DNA of 64,000 bases, from assembly GCF_002080455.1 (NCBI RefSeq), contig NZ_CP020555.1:4359501-4423500 (forward strand), in the 5' to 3' direction. The notes below the pieces were generated by a model. It worked only from the letters and a program-made list of their open reading frames with translations, was not told the DNA's origin and ran no database searches. Each line of letters begins with the position of its first letter. Positions within the stretch are counted from its first letter, which is position 1. The stretch comes from Streptomyces sp. Sge12. GTDB lineage: Bacteria > Actinomycetota > Actinomycetes > Streptomycetales > Streptomycetaceae. Position numbers and translations under genes: made by a program. Positions 25,994 through 34,676 of this stretch are shown in pieces.

Positions 25994-27001
25994 ATGTCCC
26001 ATCGGTTCCGCTGGCTGGCGGTTGCCTGCGCCGGTGCGCTCGCCGTCGCCCTGCTCCTCATCGGGAGCCTGCTCGGCACACCGCCGCCGCGGGACGGGTC
26101 CGGGGGCAGTGCGGGGACCGAGGGCGCCGAGGCCACCGAGGTCGCCGTGGGCGCGTACCTCCACTACGGCTCGCCCGGCGTCGAGCGGATGCAGGAACTC
26201 TCGCGCTGGCTCGGCGGCGCCGAGCTGCGCGCCGGGCACACGTACCTGCCCGGTGACACCTGGGCGAACATCGAGGGGGCGCCCGATTCCCTGCGTACCT
26301 GGGCACGGTGGCGCAACGAGAGGGCCGATCGGCTGTTCGTCCTGAACGTGCCCATGCAGGAGCGCAACGAGGCCGGTGTCCCCGACGGCCGGGTCGCCGA
26401 GCTGATCCGCTCCGGCGCGCAGGGGGCGAACGACCACCACTTCCGGCGGCTGGCCCGGCGGCTGGTCGACCTCGGGGTGCCGGACACGGTGATCGTGCTC
26501 GGCTGGGAGATGAACGGCTTCAACTACACCCACCGTTGCCGGCCCGACCCCGAGAACTGGAAGACGTACTGGCGGCGGATCGTGGCCGCCATGCGCACGG
26601 TGGAGGGGCAGCGGTTCCGGTTCGACTACGCCCCCAATCGCGGAAGTGACGCGATCGCCTGGACCAGCTGCTATCCGGGCGACGACGTGGTCGACGTCGT
26701 CGGGATGGATTCCTACGACCAGGAGCCCGGCCGTACCTTCGACGAGCAGGTCACCCAGCCCTACGGACTCCAGCAGCAGGTCGACTTCGCCAAGGCGCAC
26801 GGCAAGCGGATCTCGTACCCCGAATGGGGGCTGTTCCGGCACGGCGACAATCCCGAGTACGTACGGGGCATGCTGGCCTGGTTCGCCGAGCACGGGCCGC
26901 TCTACCACAGCATCACCGACTACTGCCCGCACGGCGTGTGGCAGTGCGGGCAGAACCCGCGTTCCACGCAGGTGTTCCGGGAGTCCCTGTCCGCCGGGTG
27001 A
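25994..27001 (+). CDS. Secreted or anchored GH26-like glycoside hydrolase
   Basis: 335 residues. An N-terminal hydrophobic segment (9-28) acts as signal or anchor, followed by a Gly/Ser linker and a (beta/alpha)8 domain from about 48. The candidate acid/base is E172 in VLGWEMNGFN and the candidate nucleophile is E277 in SYPEWGLF, matching the paired glutamates of GH26. The family includes beta-mannanases and beta-1,3-xylanases, but the sequence does not fix the substrate. GGAGG precedes the ATG. Low-complexity direct repeats (CCGGTCGGGCTACG twice) lie just after the stop at about 27003-27065. Confidence 0.8.
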   Translation: MSHRFRWLAVACAGALAVALLLIGSLLGTPPPRDGSGGSAGTEGAEATEVAVGAYLHYGSPGVERMQELSRWLGGAELRAGHTYLPGDTWANIEGAPDSLRTWARWRNERADRLFVLNVPMQERNEAGVPDGRVAELIRSGAQGANDHHFRRLARRLVDLGVPDTVIVLGWEMNGFNYTHRCRPDPENWKTYWRRIVAAMRTVEGQRFRFDYAPNRGSDAIAWTSCYPGDDVVDVVGMDSYDQEPGRTFDEQVTQPYGLQQQVDFAKAHGKRISYPEWGLFRHGDNPEYVRGMLAWFAEHGPLYHSITDYCPHGVWQCGQNPRSTQVFRESLSAG

Positions 27002-27059
27002 CCGGACCACCCCGGTCGGACCACCCCGGTGGGACCCCGGTCGGGCTACGCCGGTCGGG

Positions 27060-27563
27060 CTACGCGGGGACGCGCGGGAAGCGGGCCTGGAGGGTCCAGA
27101 TGGCCGGGTTGTCGGCCAGGCCGTCGTGCATGTCGATCAGGTCCGCGATGAGGTCGTGCAGGAAGTCGCGGGCCTCGCGGCGCAGCAGGCGGTGGCTGAA
27201 GGTCAGCGGGGCCTCCTCGGCCGGCATCCAGTCGGCCTCGACGTCGACCCAGCCGAAGCGGCGTTCGAAGAGCATCCGGTCCGTGGACTCGGTGAAGTCG
27301 AGCTCGGCGTACTGCCGGTTGGCGGAGCGGTTCCCGCGGGGGTCCTTGTCGAGCTGTTCGACGATGTCGCACAGGGCCCAGGCGAAGTCGAGCACGGGCA
27401 CCCATCCCCAGGCTGTGGACACTTCCCGGTCGGCGTTGGTGTCGGCGAGGTACACGTCCCCGCAGAACAGGTCGTGCCGCAGGGTGTGGACGTCCGCGGA
27501 GCGGTAGTCGGTCTGCGGGGGGTCGGGGAAGCGCCGGGAGAGGGAGTAGCCGATGTCGAGCAC
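27060..27563 (-). CDS. Conserved protein of unknown function (167 aa)
   Basis: I do not recognise the family. The protein is acidic, soluble and rich in Trp and Asp (DFAWALCDIVEQLD, RRFGWVDVEADWMPAEE), with no signal peptide or membrane segment. The composition and codon bias are those of a real Streptomyces gene. The GTG start at 27563 lies 45 bp downstream of the response regulator stop on the same strand, so it may belong to that transcript. Confidence 0.6.
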   Translation of the reverse strand: MLDIGYSLSRRFPDPPQTDYRSADVHTLRHDLFCGDVYLADTNADREVSTAWGWVPVLDFAWALCDIVEQLDKDPRGNRSANRQYAELDFTESTDRMLFERRFGWVDVEADWMPAEEAPLTFSHRLLRREARDFLHDLIADLIDMHDGLADNPAIWTLQARFPRVPA

Positions 27564-27608
27564 GTAGCTGATGGTGTCACGTGAGCCCGGGGCCGCTCAC
27601 CTCCGGTG

Positions 27609-28229
27609 TCAGGGCAGCAGGCGCTGTTCCTTGGCCACCGAGACCGCGCCCGCGCGGGTGTCGACGCCGAGCTTGTCGTAGATGCGGCCCAGGTGGGTCT
27701 TGACCGTGGCCTCGCTGATGAACAGGGCGCGGGCGATGTCGCGGTTGCCCAGGCCCCGGGCCAGCTGGCCGAGGATGTCCAGTTCGCGGTCGGTCAGGGT
27801 GGGGCGGGTGCCGCGCATGTGGGCCATCACCCGGCTGGCCACCGGTGCGGACAGGGTGGTGCGGCCCTGGGCCGCGGAGTGAATGGCGGCGAAGAGCTCC
27901 TCGGGGCGTTCGGCCTTGAGGAGGTAGCCGGTGGCGCCCGCGCCGATCGCCCGGGTGATGTCCGCGTCCGTGTCGTACGTGGTGAGGACCAGGACGTGCG
28001 GGGGCCGGGGGAGCGCGGTGATGCGGCGGGTGGCCTCGACCCCGTCGATGCCCTCGCCCAGCTGGAGGTCCATCAGGACCACGTCGGGGCCGAGTTTCGC
28101 GGCGAGGGCGACCGCCTCCTCACCGCTGCCCGCCTCGCCGAGGACCTCGATGTCCGGCTCGCTGCCGAGCAGGGCCAGCAGCCCGGCGCGGACCACGACG
28201 TGGTCGTCGCACAGGAGGATCGTCGTCAT
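27609..28229 (-). CDS. senR: NarL/FixJ response regulator, SenR-like
   Basis: A 206-residue regulator with receiver domain (DDHVVVRAGL, phospho-acceptor Asp in VVLMDLQLGEG, conserved Lys in LLKAE). A LuxR-type helix-turn-helix follows (LTDRELDILGQLARG and NRDIARALFISEATVKTHL). The start overlaps the kinase stop by 4 nt (ATGA), so the pair is translationally coupled. Position beside an HbpS-like gene suggests it is the SenR that responds to haem/iron and redox stress. The symbol rests on that context. Confidence 0.85.
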   Translation of the reverse strand: MTTILLCDDHVVVRAGLLALLGSEPDIEVLGEAGSGEEAVALAAKLGPDVVLMDLQLGEGIDGVEATRRITALPRPPHVLVLTTYDTDADITRAIGAGATGYLLKAERPEELFAAIHSAAQGRTTLSAPVASRVMAHMRGTRPTLTDRELDILGQLARGLGNRDIARALFISEATVKTHLGRIYDKLGVDTRAGAVSVAKEQRLLP

Positions 28230-29470
28230 GGGGCCGGCTCCAGGGGGATGGCCGCGGAGAGGACGGTGCCCTCGCCCGGCGTGGATTCGATCGTCAGGGT
28301 GCCGCCGAGCTGGCGGACGCGGGCCCGCATGGCCGGGAGTCCGTGCCCGCGTTCGGCGGCGTCGGTGCGGGGTGCGGTGAAGCCGTGGCCGTCGTCGGCG
28401 ATGTCCAGGACGACCTGGTCGCCGAGGAAGCTCAGGGTGAGTGCGGCCGTACGGGCGCCCGAGTGCTCGCGGACGTTGGCCAGCGCGCCCTGGGCTATGC
28501 GCAGCAGGGCGGACTGGACGCGGTCGGGGAGCGGGGCCGGCGTGCCTTCGAGGTGGAAGCGGACCTGGATGTCCGGGCCGGCGTCCAGGGAGCGCAGCGC
28601 GTCGGCGAGGCCGGCGCCGCCGGCGAGCTCGGGCGGGGCCAGGTCGTGGACGAGCCGGCGGGCCTCGGAGAGGCCGTGTGCGGCGATGCCGGTGGCGGTA
28701 CGGACGTGCGCGCGGGCGGTGGCCGGGTCGCTCTCCCAGGTGCGGTCCGCGGCCTGGAGCAGCATCTGCTGGCTGGAGAGGTTCTGGGCGAGGGTGTCGT
28801 GGATCTCCATGGACAGCCGCTGCCGCTCGGCGAGGGTGCCTTCGCGGCGCTCGGTGGCGGCCAGCTCCCGGCGGGTGCGGATCAGGTCGTCGATCAGCGT
28901 GCGCTGGGCCTGGGCCTGGCGTTCCATGTGCACGAAGACGGCGGTGGCGAGGGCGGCGACGGCGGGCGGGGCCAGCAGGAGGTTGGGGTCGAAGGACTTC
29001 GACAGCTTCAGCTGGGCGATCACCACGAAGACGGTCAGCAGGGCCACGAGTACGACGGCGGCGCGCGGGGGGAGGGTGCGCAGGGCGGTGAAGAACAGCG
29101 GTACGGCGCACCAGGCGAAGCTCGGCGCGAGGACGACCAGGACCACCCAGATGGTGACGACCAGGCCGAGCCACAGGAGCCGCCGGGCGGTGGGGGCGGC
29201 GCCGAGCGCGGGGCCGAGGACGTAGAGGAGGGCCAGGGTGATGCTGAGGGCGATGATCCACGGGGTGCGGGGTTCGCCGGGGTGGCGGAGCAGGAAGCGG
29301 ACCACGGAGGCGCCGAGGAGGAGGAAGAAGGCGGTGTGGGCGACGGTCGCCAGCGTGCGGGTGTCGGCGCGCGGCGGTGCGGGTGCCGGTGCGGGTGCCG
29401 GTGCCGGTGCCGGTGGTGGCGGCGTCGGCGTTGGTGCGGGGTGCACGGGGTGCTCCTCGGTCGGGGGCAT
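28226..29470 (-). CDS. senS: Sensor histidine kinase, SenS-like (HisKA_3)
   Basis: 414 residues. A Pro/Ala-rich cytoplasmic N-terminus (15-33 almost only PA) precedes about five transmembrane helices between residues 40 and 182. The dimerisation/phospho-acceptor helix has H224 in SMEIHDTLAQNLS, and the HATPase ends in ADDGHGF and RGHGLPAMRARV. Five helices and adjacency to hbpS fit the SenS of the S. reticuli HbpS-SenS-SenR system. The ATG at 29470 is chosen because upstream codons fall in a dispersed repeat. Confidence 0.85.
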   Translation of the reverse strand: MPPTEEHPVHPAPTPTPPPPAPAPAPAPAPAPPRADTRTLATVAHTAFFLLLGASVVRFLLRHPGEPRTPWIIALSITLALLYVLGPALGAAPTARRLLWLGLVVTIWVVLVVLAPSFAWCAVPLFFTALRTLPPRAAVVLVALLTVFVVIAQLKLSKSFDPNLLLAPPAVAALATAVFVHMERQAQAQRTLIDDLIRTRRELAATERREGTLAERQRLSMEIHDTLAQNLSSQQMLLQAADRTWESDPATARAHVRTATGIAAHGLSEARRLVHDLAPPELAGGAGLADALRSLDAGPDIQVRFHLEGTPAPLPDRVQSALLRIAQGALANVREHSGARTAALTLSFLGDQVVLDIADDGHGFTAPRTDAAERGHGLPAMRARVRQLGGTLTIESTPGEGTVLSAAIPLEPAP

Positions 29471-29500
29471 GGGTCCATTGTCGGCTGCGGCGCCGCTGCC

Positions 29501-29542
29501 GGGGCTCCGCCCCGGACCCCGCGCCTCAAACGCCGGCGGGCT
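29501..29542 (+). repeat. Dispersed palindromic repeat, copy C
   Basis: GGGGCTCCGCCCCGGACCCC then GCGCCTCAAACGCCGGCGGG. It lies between senS and hbpS, close to the senS start. Confidence 0.85.
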
Positions 29543-29745
29543 GATGCTTCCGCCGCCGGAGGCGGGGCGCATCGGCCGATTGGATGACCCTTGGGTCAGC
29601 CGGTGCGGTGGGTGGGGCGAGCCGGTACGGGGACGGGGTGCGGGGGGTTTCGGGCCGAGGCTTGGAGCAGTGAAGGAGCCGGTCCGACCGGCCCGGACCC
29701 GACCGACTCGAAGCCGTCACCGCGGCACCGTTCTCAGGAGCAGAG

Positions 29746-30303
29746 ATGAAGACCCGCACCCGCGTTCTCACCGGTACCGCCCTCGCCGTCGCCCTGGGCG
29801 CCGGCGCCTTCGGTGCCGTGAGCGCCAGCGCGACCCCCGCCGCCGAGACCGCCCAGGTCTCCGTGGCCGGGAAGAAGGACGGCCCGAGCGGCAAGAACTT
29901 CACCACGACCACGCACCTGACCGTCGACGCCGCGACCCGCGCCGCCCAGGCCGCACTGAAGGCCGCGGAGTCCGAGAACCAGAAGGTGACCGTCGCCGTC
30001 GTCGACCGCAACGGCAACACCATCGTCACCCTCCGCGGCGACGGCGCCGGCCCGCAGTCCTACGAGTCGGCCCAGCGCAAGGCCTTCACCGCCGTGTCCT
30101 GGAACGCCCCGACCTCGGTGCTCGTGGGCCGCCTCGCCCAGACCCCGAACCTGAAGGACATCCCCGGCACCCTCTTCCTCGGTGGCGGTACCCCGGTGCA
30201 GGCGGACGGCGCGCCCGTCGCGGGCGTCGGTGTGGCCGGCGCGCCGAGCGGTGACCTGGACGAGAAGTTCGCCAAGGCCGGCGTGGACGCGCTGAACAAG
30301 TAG
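29746..30303 (+). CDS. hbpS: HbpS-like secreted haem-binding protein (GlcG/DUF336 fold)
   Basis: 185 residues with a signal peptide (cleavage near ASA-29) and a GlcG/HbpS domain. TTHLTVDAATRAAQAALKAA and VAVVDRNGNTIVTLRGDG are typical of the fold, as is the C-terminal GTPVQADGAPVAGVGVAGAP. In S. reticuli, HbpS is an extracellular octameric haem/iron-binding accessory that controls SenS autophosphorylation. The gene here is divergent from senS-senR, which fits that role. AGGAG precedes the ATG. Confidence 0.85.
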   Translation: MKTRTRVLTGTALAVALGAGAFGAVSASATPAAETAQVSVAGKKDGPSGKNFTTTTHLTVDAATRAAQAALKAAESENQKVTVAVVDRNGNTIVTLRGDGAGPQSYESAQRKAFTAVSWNAPTSVLVGRLAQTPNLKDIPGTLFLGGGTPVQADGAPVAGVGVAGAPSGDLDEKFAKAGVDALNK

Positions 30304-30335
30304 CCCGGCCGGCCGCCCGGCCTAGGATCGAGTGC

Positions 30336-31748
30336 GTGGAACACCGTGCTCTCTCCCGCCTCGCCGCCCCTGCCGTCGCCGCCCTGCTCGCCCTCACCGC
30401 GGGGTGTACGGGCGACACGGTGCAGGGGCGGCCGGGCGCGTCGGGGCTGCGCGATCCGTACTTCCCGCGCGCCGGGAACGGCGGCTACCAGGTCGACCAC
30501 TACGCGCTGGACCTGGACTACGACCCCGCCGACGGGCAGTTGCACGGTACGGCCGTGATCACGGCCCGCGCCGAGCAGGGGCTCAGCTCCTTCAACCTCG
30601 ACCTCAGCGGTCTCAACGTCGAGGGCGTGACCGTCCAGGGCGAGGGGGCCCGGTACAACCGGACCGGCAACGAGCTGACCGTGCGCCCCGCCGAGGACCT
30701 GAAGAAGGGCGAGGTCTTCCGTACGGAGGTCGAGTACAGCGGCAGGCCGAAGCCCCTCGTGGATCCGGACGGCTCCAAGGAGGGCTGGATCACCACCGAG
30801 GACGGCGCGGTCGCCGTCGGCGAGCCGGTCGGTTCGATGACCTGGTTCCCCGGCAACCACCACCCCAGCGACAAGGCCGCCTACGACATCACCCTCACCG
30901 TTCCGCGCGGCTACGAGGCCGTGTCGAACGGCGAGCTGCGCTCCCGTACCGAGGACGCGGACGGGCGGACCGCCTTCGCGTGGCACAGCCCGGAGCCGAT
31001 GGCGAGCTATCTGGCGACCGCGGTGATCGGGCCGTACAAGGTGACGACCGGGCGGACGCCCTCGGGCGTCGGCCTCTACAGCGCGGTGGCACCGGGGGAG
31101 GGGGCCGCCGGTTCGGGGCCGCTCGCGCGGCTGCCGGAGATGGTGGAGTGGGGCAGCGGCCGGTTCGGCCCGTACCCCTTCGCGTCCGCGGGCGCGATCG
31201 TGGTGCCCGCCGGGACCCTCGGCTACGCGCTGGAGACCCAGGGCCGGCCGGTCTTCCCCGGTGCGCCGACCGAGGACGAGCTCGTCGTGCACGAGCTGGC
31301 CCACCAGTGGTTCGGGAACTCGGTGTCACCGAAGTCCTGGAAGGACATGTGGCTCAACGAGGGCTTCGCGACCTACGCCGAGTGGCTGTGGGCCGAGGAC
31401 CACGACGGGCCCACGGCGCAGGAGTACTTCGAGGCCTTCCGGACCGGTGACACGGACGTCGACCGGGACGCCGACGGCGACTGGTACGCCTTCCCGCCGG
31501 CTGCTCCGCCCCGGCCCGAGGACATCTCCGCGGAGCCGGTGTACTACCGGGGTGCGATGGTGCTGCACCGGATCCGCCAGGAGGTGGGCGACGAGAAGTT
31601 CTTCGCCCTGGTGCGCGGCTGGGTCGCCGACCACCGGCACGGGAACGCGAGCACGGCCGATTTCACGGCCTACGCCGAGAAGGAGACGGGTCACGACCTG
31701 AAAAGGGTCTGGGACGTGTGGCTGTACGGGAAGGACCGCCCCAAGTAG
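30336..31748 (+). CDS. M1-family zinc metallopeptidase, lipoprotein
   Basis: 470 residues. The lipobox LTAGC (C24) predicts a membrane-tethered extracellular aminopeptidase. An aminopeptidase N-like beta domain is followed by the zinc site H319-E320-x2-H323 (HELAHQWFGN) with third ligand E342 in NEGFATYAEW. It lacks the long C-terminal helical domain of PepN, so it is a short form. TAGGAT (30323-30328) ends 7 nt before the GTG, suggesting a leaderless mRNA. It starts 32 bp after hbpS. Confidence 0.9.
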   Translation: MEHRALSRLAAPAVAALLALTAGCTGDTVQGRPGASGLRDPYFPRAGNGGYQVDHYALDLDYDPADGQLHGTAVITARAEQGLSSFNLDLSGLNVEGVTVQGEGARYNRTGNELTVRPAEDLKKGEVFRTEVEYSGRPKPLVDPDGSKEGWITTEDGAVAVGEPVGSMTWFPGNHHPSDKAAYDITLTVPRGYEAVSNGELRSRTEDADGRTAFAWHSPEPMASYLATAVIGPYKVTTGRTPSGVGLYSAVAPGEGAAGSGPLARLPEMVEWGSGRFGPYPFASAGAIVVPAGTLGYALETQGRPVFPGAPTEDELVVHELAHQWFGNSVSPKSWKDMWLNEGFATYAEWLWAEDHDGPTAQEYFEAFRTGDTDVDRDADGDWYAFPPAAPPRPEDISAEPVYYRGAMVLHRIRQEVGDEKFFALVRGWVADHRHGNASTADFTAYAEKETGHDLKRVWDVWLYGKDRPK

Positions 31749-31815
31749 CCCGGCCCGGCGGGGCAATCGCCCCGTCGCCCTGCGGCCCGTCGCGCCGCGC
31801 CGTGCCCCGCCCCCG

Positions 31816-32334
31816 CTACGGGGCTTCGAGCGGCTTGCGCAGCACGGTGCAGTCGCGGCCCATCTCGCGGTCCTTGGCCCTGCGCAGCGGGAGGTACCCC
31901 TGGGACTGCCAGAAGGCCAGTGCCTTGGGGTTGTTGTCGAGTACGGCGATCCGTACGCCCGTGCGTCCGGCGGCGCGGAAGCGGTCCTCGACCAGGGCGG
32001 CCACGGCACGCCCGTACCCCTCGCGGTGGGCGGTGGCGTCGATGAGCAGCAGGCCGATCCACGGGTCCGGGTCGTCGGCGGCGGGTGCCTGCGCGAGCGT
32101 GGCGGCCAGGCCGACGAGGCGGCCGGCCGAGCGGGCGAGGAGTACCTCGGCGCTGTCGTGGGCCAGTTCGTCGGCGAGCGCGGCGGCGACCTGTTCGACC
32201 GTGATGCGGTCCGGGTCGGGGAAGTCGCCGCTGAGTTCGAAGAAGGCGTGGTTCGTCGAGTAGAGGGCGGCGATCTCGGTGAGGACCGGGCCGGGGAGGG
32301 CGCCGTCGACGGGGACGAGCGGTTGCAGGATCAC
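31816..32334 (-). CDS. GNAT family N-acetyltransferase
   Basis: 172 residues with the GNAT core. The acetyl-CoA-binding region ATAHREGYGRAVAALVEDRF lies near 104-123 and LDNNPKALAFWQSQGY marks the C-terminal strand/helix. Substrate is unknown. The GTG at 32334 is preferred because TACCGT ends 7 nt before it, consistent with a leaderless mRNA. The open frame extends upstream but those codons are arginine/proline-rich noise. Confidence 0.8.
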   Translation of the reverse strand: MILQPLVPVDGALPGPVLTEIAALYSTNHAFFELSGDFPDPDRITVEQVAAALADELAHDSAEVLLARSAGRLVGLAATLAQAPAADDPDPWIGLLLIDATAHREGYGRAVAALVEDRFRAAGRTGVRIAVLDNNPKALAFWQSQGYLPLRRAKDREMGRDCTVLRKPLEAP

Positions 32335-32400
32335 CTGTCGAACGGTAGCGAAGCCCCCTCCCCGGACGGCCGGGAGGGGGAATCGCCGGTGTTGGTGTCC

Positions 32401-32458
32401 GGCAGGTCCCGGGCGTGCCGGACCTGCCGAACCGGGCCCGCGGACCGACCGCGGGCCC
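32401..32458 (-). terminator. Double hairpin after terD
   Basis: Two consecutive stems: GGGCCCGCGG/CCGCGGGCCC (32434-32458) and GGCAGGTCC/GGACCTGCC (32401-32428), starting 22 bp after the terD stop. Confidence 0.75.
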
Positions 32459-32479
32459 CTCACTGACCCGTGCGAGGGA

Positions 32480-33055
32480 TCAGACGTTGACGCCGAAGTC
32501 CTGCGCGATGCCGGTGAGGCCGGAGGCGTAACCCTGGCCGACCGCGCGGAACTTCCACTCGGCGCCGCTGCGGTAGAGCTCGCCGAAGACCATGGCGGTC
32601 TCGGTCGCCGCGTCCTCGGAGAGGTCGTAGCGGGCGATCTCGGCGCCGCCGGCCTGGTTCACGACGCGGATGTACGCGTTGCGGACCTGGCCGAAGTTCT
32701 GGCTGCGGGCCTCGGCGTCGTAGATGGAGACCGGGAAGACGATCTTGTCCACGTCGGCCGGGAGGCCGGCGAGGTTGACGTTGATGGCCTCGTCGTCGCC
32801 CGCGCCCTCGCCGGTGCGGTTGTCACCGGTGTGGACGATGGTCTGGTCCGGGGTGGACTTGTTGTTGAAGAAGACGAAGTGGCCGTCGGAGACGACCTTG
32901 CCCGTCGGGTTGACCGCGATCGCCGAGGCGTCGAGGTCGAAGTCGACACCGGTCGTCGTACGGACGTCCCAGCCGAGGCCGACCGTGACGGCAGCGAGGC
33001 CGGGGGCCTCCTTCGTGAGCGAGACGTTGCCGCCCTTGGACAGGCTGACAGCCAT
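32480..33055 (-). CDS. terD: TerD-family calcium-binding stress protein
   Basis: A 191-residue TerD domain protein. The two acidic metal-binding loops are seen in GVDFDLDASAIAV and TGDNRTGEGAGDDE, followed by INVNLAGLPADVDKIVFPVS. TerD-domain proteins bind calcium and belong to tellurite/stress (TerB/C) systems. Streptomyces carry several copies, some affecting development. No terB or terC is adjacent, so the ligand pathway is unclear. AAGGGA precedes the ATG. A 189-bp divergent gap separates it from arfB. Confidence 0.9.
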   Translation of the reverse strand: MAVSLSKGGNVSLTKEAPGLAAVTVGLGWDVRTTTGVDFDLDASAIAVNPTGKVVSDGHFVFFNNKSTPDQTIVHTGDNRTGEGAGDDEAINVNLAGLPADVDKIVFPVSIYDAEARSQNFGQVRNAYIRVVNQAGGAEIARYDLSEDAATETAMVFGELYRSGAEWKFRAVGQGYASGLTGIAQDFGVNV

Positions 33056-33244
33056 GGGAATGTCCCTTTCCTCATCCAACATGCACGTACAGGCGGTCAA
33101 ACTACCGCTGCCCCCTATAACGCGACGAGAGGCCGGTCGGGTTCCCGTCGTGAATTGTCCGTGACGGCGAATCTCCGCGGGCCGCACGAGCGGGGCCGGT
33201 AAATGAGGGTGACGGCGGCGGTGCCGGGGGCGGATCATAGGGGC

Positions 33245-33670
33245 ATGCCTGGTCCTTATGTCATCCGCGGTTCGGTCGTGCTCCCCGAGGGAGAGCTCGC
33301 CTGGCGGTTCTCGCGTTCCTCCGGACCGGGCGGTCAGCACGTGAACACCTCGGACTCGCGTGCGGAGCTCCTGTTCGACCTGGCGGCCACGAAGGCGCTG
33401 CCCGAGGTGTGGAAGGAGCGGGCGCTGGAGCGGCTCGCCACGAGGCTGGTGGACGGGGTGGTGACCGTACGGGCCTCCGAGCACCGCTCGCAGTTGCGCA
33501 ACCGGGAGATGGCGCTGGTCCGGCTGGCCTCGCTGCTGGCCGAGGCGACGGCGCCGCCGCCGAAGCAGCGCCGGGCGACCAAGATCCCGCGCGGGATCAA
33601 CGAGCGCCGGCTGCGCGAGAAGAAGGCGCGGGCCGAGACCAAGCGCGGCCGCACCGGCCGGGACTGGTAA
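33245..33670 (+). CDS. arfB: Peptidyl-tRNA hydrolase ArfB (ribosome rescue)
   Basis: A 141-residue RF-like protein that frees stalled ribosomes. The catalytic GGQ sits in SSGPGGQHVNTSDSRAEL near residues 28-46, and the basic C-terminal tail that enters the empty mRNA channel is RRLREKKARAETKRGRTGRD. No codon-recognition domain is present, which separates it from true release factors. ATG 33245 is used because the in-frame upstream codons are not conserved-looking. GATCAT ends 6 nt before it, so it may be leaderless. The 134-bp stretch after the stop is low-complexity and includes CCTGCCTGTCGTGCCCGC twice. Confidence 0.92.
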   Translation: MPGPYVIRGSVVLPEGELAWRFSRSSGPGGQHVNTSDSRAELLFDLAATKALPEVWKERALERLATRLVDGVVTVRASEHRSQLRNREMALVRLASLLAEATAPPPKQRRATKIPRGINERRLREKKARAETKRGRTGRDW

Positions 33671-33804
33671 CCCCGCCCGTGCCCGACCTGCCCGGCTTAC
33701 GAGCCCTGCCCGGCCCCCCGGCCCTGCCTGCCCTACCGGCCCTGCCTGTCGTGCCCGCCCTGCCTGTCGTGCCCGCCCTGCCCGGCCCCCCGGCCCAACC
33801 GGGT

Positions 33805-34374
33805 CTACGAGCCCAGGTGCCGGTAGCGCCCGCGGAAGTACGTCAGCGGGCCCGAGTCCGGGGCGGGCAGGCCGGCCGTCAGGACCCGGCCGACGACCAG
33901 GGTGTGGTCGCCCGCCTCGACGCGGTTCTCCGTCCGGCATTCCAGGGTCGCCAGGGCGCCGGTCAGCAGGGGTGCGCCGGAGGCCCCGCCGCGTACGTAG
34001 GGCAGGTCCGCGAAGAGCAGCCGGTCGCTGATGCGGCCCTTCATCGCGAAGCGGCCCGCGACCTGGAGCTGGTGGTCGGCGAGCACCGAGACCGCCCACA
34101 GGGGCTGTTCCGCCAGCAGGTCGTCCATCCGGGAGCCCTCGCGCAGGCTCACCAGGACCAGCGGTGGGTCCAGGGACACGGACATGAAGGCGGTCGCCGT
34201 CATACCGACGTCCTCGCCGCGCGGGCCGTCCGCCGTCAGCGGGGGCTCGTGCGCCGTGATCAGGCACACGCCCGCCGCCAGCCGGGACATCGCGGCCCGG
34301 AACTCGTCATTGCTCACTCCCTCAGCATGGGGGGTTCCGTGGGGCGCGGTGGGTACGGGGGTCGTCTTCAGCAC
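33805..34374 (-). CDS. Flavin reductase-domain protein
   Basis: 189 residues of the flavin reductase/FMN-binding split-barrel family. FRAAMSRLAAGVCLITA, GMTATAFMSVSLDPPLVLVSL and the C-terminal RGRYRHLG are family-typical. Such proteins reduce FMN or FAD with NAD(P)H, often for a partner monooxygenase, but none is adjacent. The GTG start at 34374 has no strong Shine-Dalgarno, and a shorter start at about residue 20 is possible. The 302-bp gap to cdgB is a divergent promoter region. Confidence 0.82.
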   Translation of the reverse strand: MLKTTPVPTAPHGTPHAEGVSNDEFRAAMSRLAAGVCLITAHEPPLTADGPRGEDVGMTATAFMSVSLDPPLVLVSLREGSRMDDLLAEQPLWAVSVLADHQLQVAGRFAMKGRISDRLLFADLPYVRGGASGAPLLTGALATLECRTENRVEAGDHTLVVGRVLTAGLPAPDSGPLTYFRGRYRHLGS

Positions 34375-34534
34375 GTTGAAACGCTAATCTCGCCCTTCCG
34401 CGCCGCACATCGGGCCCTGGTCCGAGTCGCGTCCCCGCCCCTCGGCCTAGGCCCCGGCGTATCGTTTGCTCTCGGGAATGGGAGGGAGCGCTCCCAGTCG
34501 TCGACGGACCCACAGCGCACCGATATTCACCTGA

Positions 34535-34550
34535 TGTGACTTGAGTCACA
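34535..34550. promoter_or_regulatory. BldD-type operator upstream of cdgB
   Basis: TGTGACTTGAGTCACA is a palindrome with arms TGTGAC/GTCACA. It fits the BldD box pattern (GTnAC..GTnAC class) and lies 127 bp before the proposed cdgB start. BldD control of cdgB is established in S. coelicolor. Confidence 0.75.
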
Positions 34551-34676
34551 GAGGGCAAGATTTGTTGACCCTGTGTACCTGCCGCACAGCTCACTGTGAT
34601 TCAGTGGACGGGACACCGCAACGAAACGCCGATGACAAACCTGGAGTTGCTGTCGAGGTCTCGGGGAGAGCGAGCA

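Noticed and set aside
30336..31748. Classic aminopeptidase N (PepN)
   Set aside because: At 470 residues it lacks the large C-terminal domain. It is only a short M1 lipoprotein.
33671..33804. Possible small gene in the C/T-rich stretch after arfB
   Set aside because: It is a low-complexity Pro/Leu/Ala-coding run with short direct repeats and no start signal.
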